This document shows, piece by piece, positions 4,799-5,848 of a stretch of 5,848 bases of DNA. Position 1 is the stretch's first letter; every line of letters starts with the position of its first letter. The notes beneath the pieces were generated by a model. It was not told the origin of the DNA, searched no databases, and was given only the letters and a program-made list of their open reading frames with translations. Origin of the DNA: Gammaproteobacteria bacterium (lineage in GTDB: Bacteria; Pseudomonadota; Gammaproteobacteria; Coxiellales; Coxiellaceae); the NCBI GenBank assembly GCA_021774015.1, contig JAJFJO010000352.1, positions 1 through 5,848 on the forward strand, in the 5' to 3' direction. The translations under genes and the position numbers were made by a program.

Positions 4799-5848
4799 AG
4801 GCAGGTATGCTCGGCTCTCTCAATTTAACAACCATCAGTAACAAACTAATCAGCAACAACGCGAACATCATTGCGTTGGCTAATAGCCAATTATGTGTTG
4901 TGGCATTAATGCTTTCTGCTGCAATGCTAAAAATAACACCCCCGGCGTTTCCCATTAACATTAACAAGCTGGTTGCAGTGCCTGAGAGTTGAGAACCAGC
5001 GAGTTCTTCGGTCATGGTTAGTAGTAGTGCGTAACCAGGTAAAAAGAAAAACCCCATTAACCCGCCAACCATTAATAAAGAAGAGTAAGTGTGTCCGCTT
5101 ACAAGTGGATAATATAAAATAACGGCTGCGCTGCAAGCAATAATAATAAAAGGTCTGCGTCGTTTTAATGTGTCCGATAAGGCGGGGAAAATAATTGCGC
5201 CGATGACGCCCGCACCAATTAATAGAGCGCCAATCATTCCTGCTTGATTTTCTGTTATGCCATTGGGTGCAAGTATGGGCTGCATCCAGGTCATGATGGT
5301 ATTAAAAGTACCGATGGCGAGAAAGGACAGTATAAATAGCAAAAAGAGCTGAGGGTTTTTGCATAACCGCGTAATCGTATTGATGGTGACCTTTGTGGAA
5401 AGCGATGTTTTGGCAATAGGTGATTCAGACGCGAAGAAAATAAACGCAAGCCACGCCACTAAAGAAATAACGGTGAATACAGTTAACATAGTATTAATGC
5501 TGTAACTAGTAGCTAGCCAGGGTGATAAACCTAAGCCAATAATCATGCCAAGAAAAATACCCACGGTTCCAAGGCCGGTTGCTAAAGCGGCCTGCTGTTC
5601 ACTAAACCAATCTGCTACAAGTTTAGATATGCTGTTAAAAATAAATGGCTGCGCAATAGAAATACCTAGCTGGCCAATGAGTAGCCAAATATATTGATGG
5701 TTAACTTGGCGCAAGGCGGCAGATACCACCATCAAAAGCCCGCTATAAGCAATGACTTTTTTATAACCGTAGCGATCAATCAGTATTCCTGATGGAAGTG
5801 AAATAATAACGTATACCAAAGGAAAAATGATTGTTAGCATGCCCACTA
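4797..5848 (-). CDS. Major facilitator superfamily transporter, 5' end outside window
   Basis: About 350 residues are visible, ending at TAA (4797-4799 on the opposite strand). The frame stays open to the window edge: the codon before the GTG at 5846-5844 is NTA, which cannot be a stop. The first visible segment is TM2-like and is followed by the MFS motif-A loop SGILIDRYGYKK, so TM1 and perhaps 50-70 residues lie beyond the edge. Further features are the ADWFSEQQAALATGLG segment before TM4, a basic central loop (about 143-168), a second-half motif-A-like loop (FPALSDTLKRRRP), and about ten or eleven hydrophobic segments in all. This suits a 12-TM MFS permease of the FLVCR-like or organic-anion type; substrate cannot be told. 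It converges on the XRE gene with a 6-base gap and has its own promoter outside the window. Confidence 0.82.
   Translation of the reverse strand, partial: VGMLTIIFPLVYVIISLPSGILIDRYGYKKVIAYSGLLMVVSAALRQVNHQYIWLLIGQLGISIAQPFIFNSISKLVADWFSEQQAALATGLGTVGIFLGMIIGLGLSPWLATSYSINTMLTVFTVISLVAWLAFIFFASESPIAKTSLSTKVTINTITRLCKNPQLFLLFILSFLAIGTFNTIMTWMQPILAPNGITENQAGMIGALLIGAGVIGAIIFPALSDTLKRRRPFIIIACSAAVILYYPLVSGHTYSSLLMVGGLMGFFFLPGYALLLTMTEELAGSQLSGTATSLLMLMGNAGGVIFSIAAESINATTHNWLLANAMMFALLLISLLLMVVKLREPSIPA

Noticed and set aside
1..5848. CRISPR array, tRNA or rRNA gene, insertion sequence or attachment site
   Set aside because: No regularly spaced repeats, cloverleaf-like segment, rRNA sequence, transposase frame or long terminal repeats were seen.

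Overview
The window reads as chromosomal or island DNA from a Gram-negative bacterium, most likely a gammaproteobacterium. It is moderately AT-rich and encodes two proteins with lipoprotein signals, a periplasmic protein with a cleavable signal, and a SPOR (peptidoglycan-binding) domain closest in style to that of DamX. Legionellales or a similar group would fit, but this is a guess from general character; there is no rRNA or marker gene to settle it.

Region 1 (1-195) is an AT-rich leader without a convincing gene. It carries only weak promoter-like sequence, a small GC-rich hairpin, and a good ribosome binding site for the first gene.

Region 2 (196-3879) is a compact four-gene operon on the + strand. 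The order TcpQ-like protein, secretin-like lipoprotein, PilO2-like protein, PilP-like protein matches the L-(M)-N-O-P part of type IVb pilus operons such as R64/PFGI-1 pil. Two things are unusual. The secretin-like protein ends after its N0 and N1 periplasmic domains and has no pore-forming domain. The PilP-like protein is about 400 residues long because a SPOR domain is added at its C-terminus. No ATPase (PilQ), platform protein (PilR), pilin (PilS), transglycosylase (PilT) or peptidase (PilU) follows; the operon ends after the PilP-SPOR gene. The best reading is a stripped-down envelope-spanning complex. An outer-membrane lipoprotein (gene 2) with a periplasmic partner (gene 1) would be linked to two inner-membrane bitopic proteins (genes 3 and 4), with a SPOR domain that could place the assembly at denuded septal peptidoglycan. 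This may be a repurposed pilus alignment complex or a decaying remnant; uninterrupted frames, tight coupling and good ribosome binding sites favour a maintained function.

Region 3 (3880-4131) is a 252-base gap with a weak hairpin and, near its end, an extended -10 promoter candidate.

Region 4 (4132-4790) holds a small lipoprotein gene and, 11 bases later, a small XRE/NadS-like helix-turn-helix regulator, probably co-transcribed. No toxin gene lies beside the regulator.

Region 5 (4797-5848) is the 3' part of a major facilitator superfamily transporter on the - strand. It converges on the regulator with a 6-base gap and runs off the right edge of the window.
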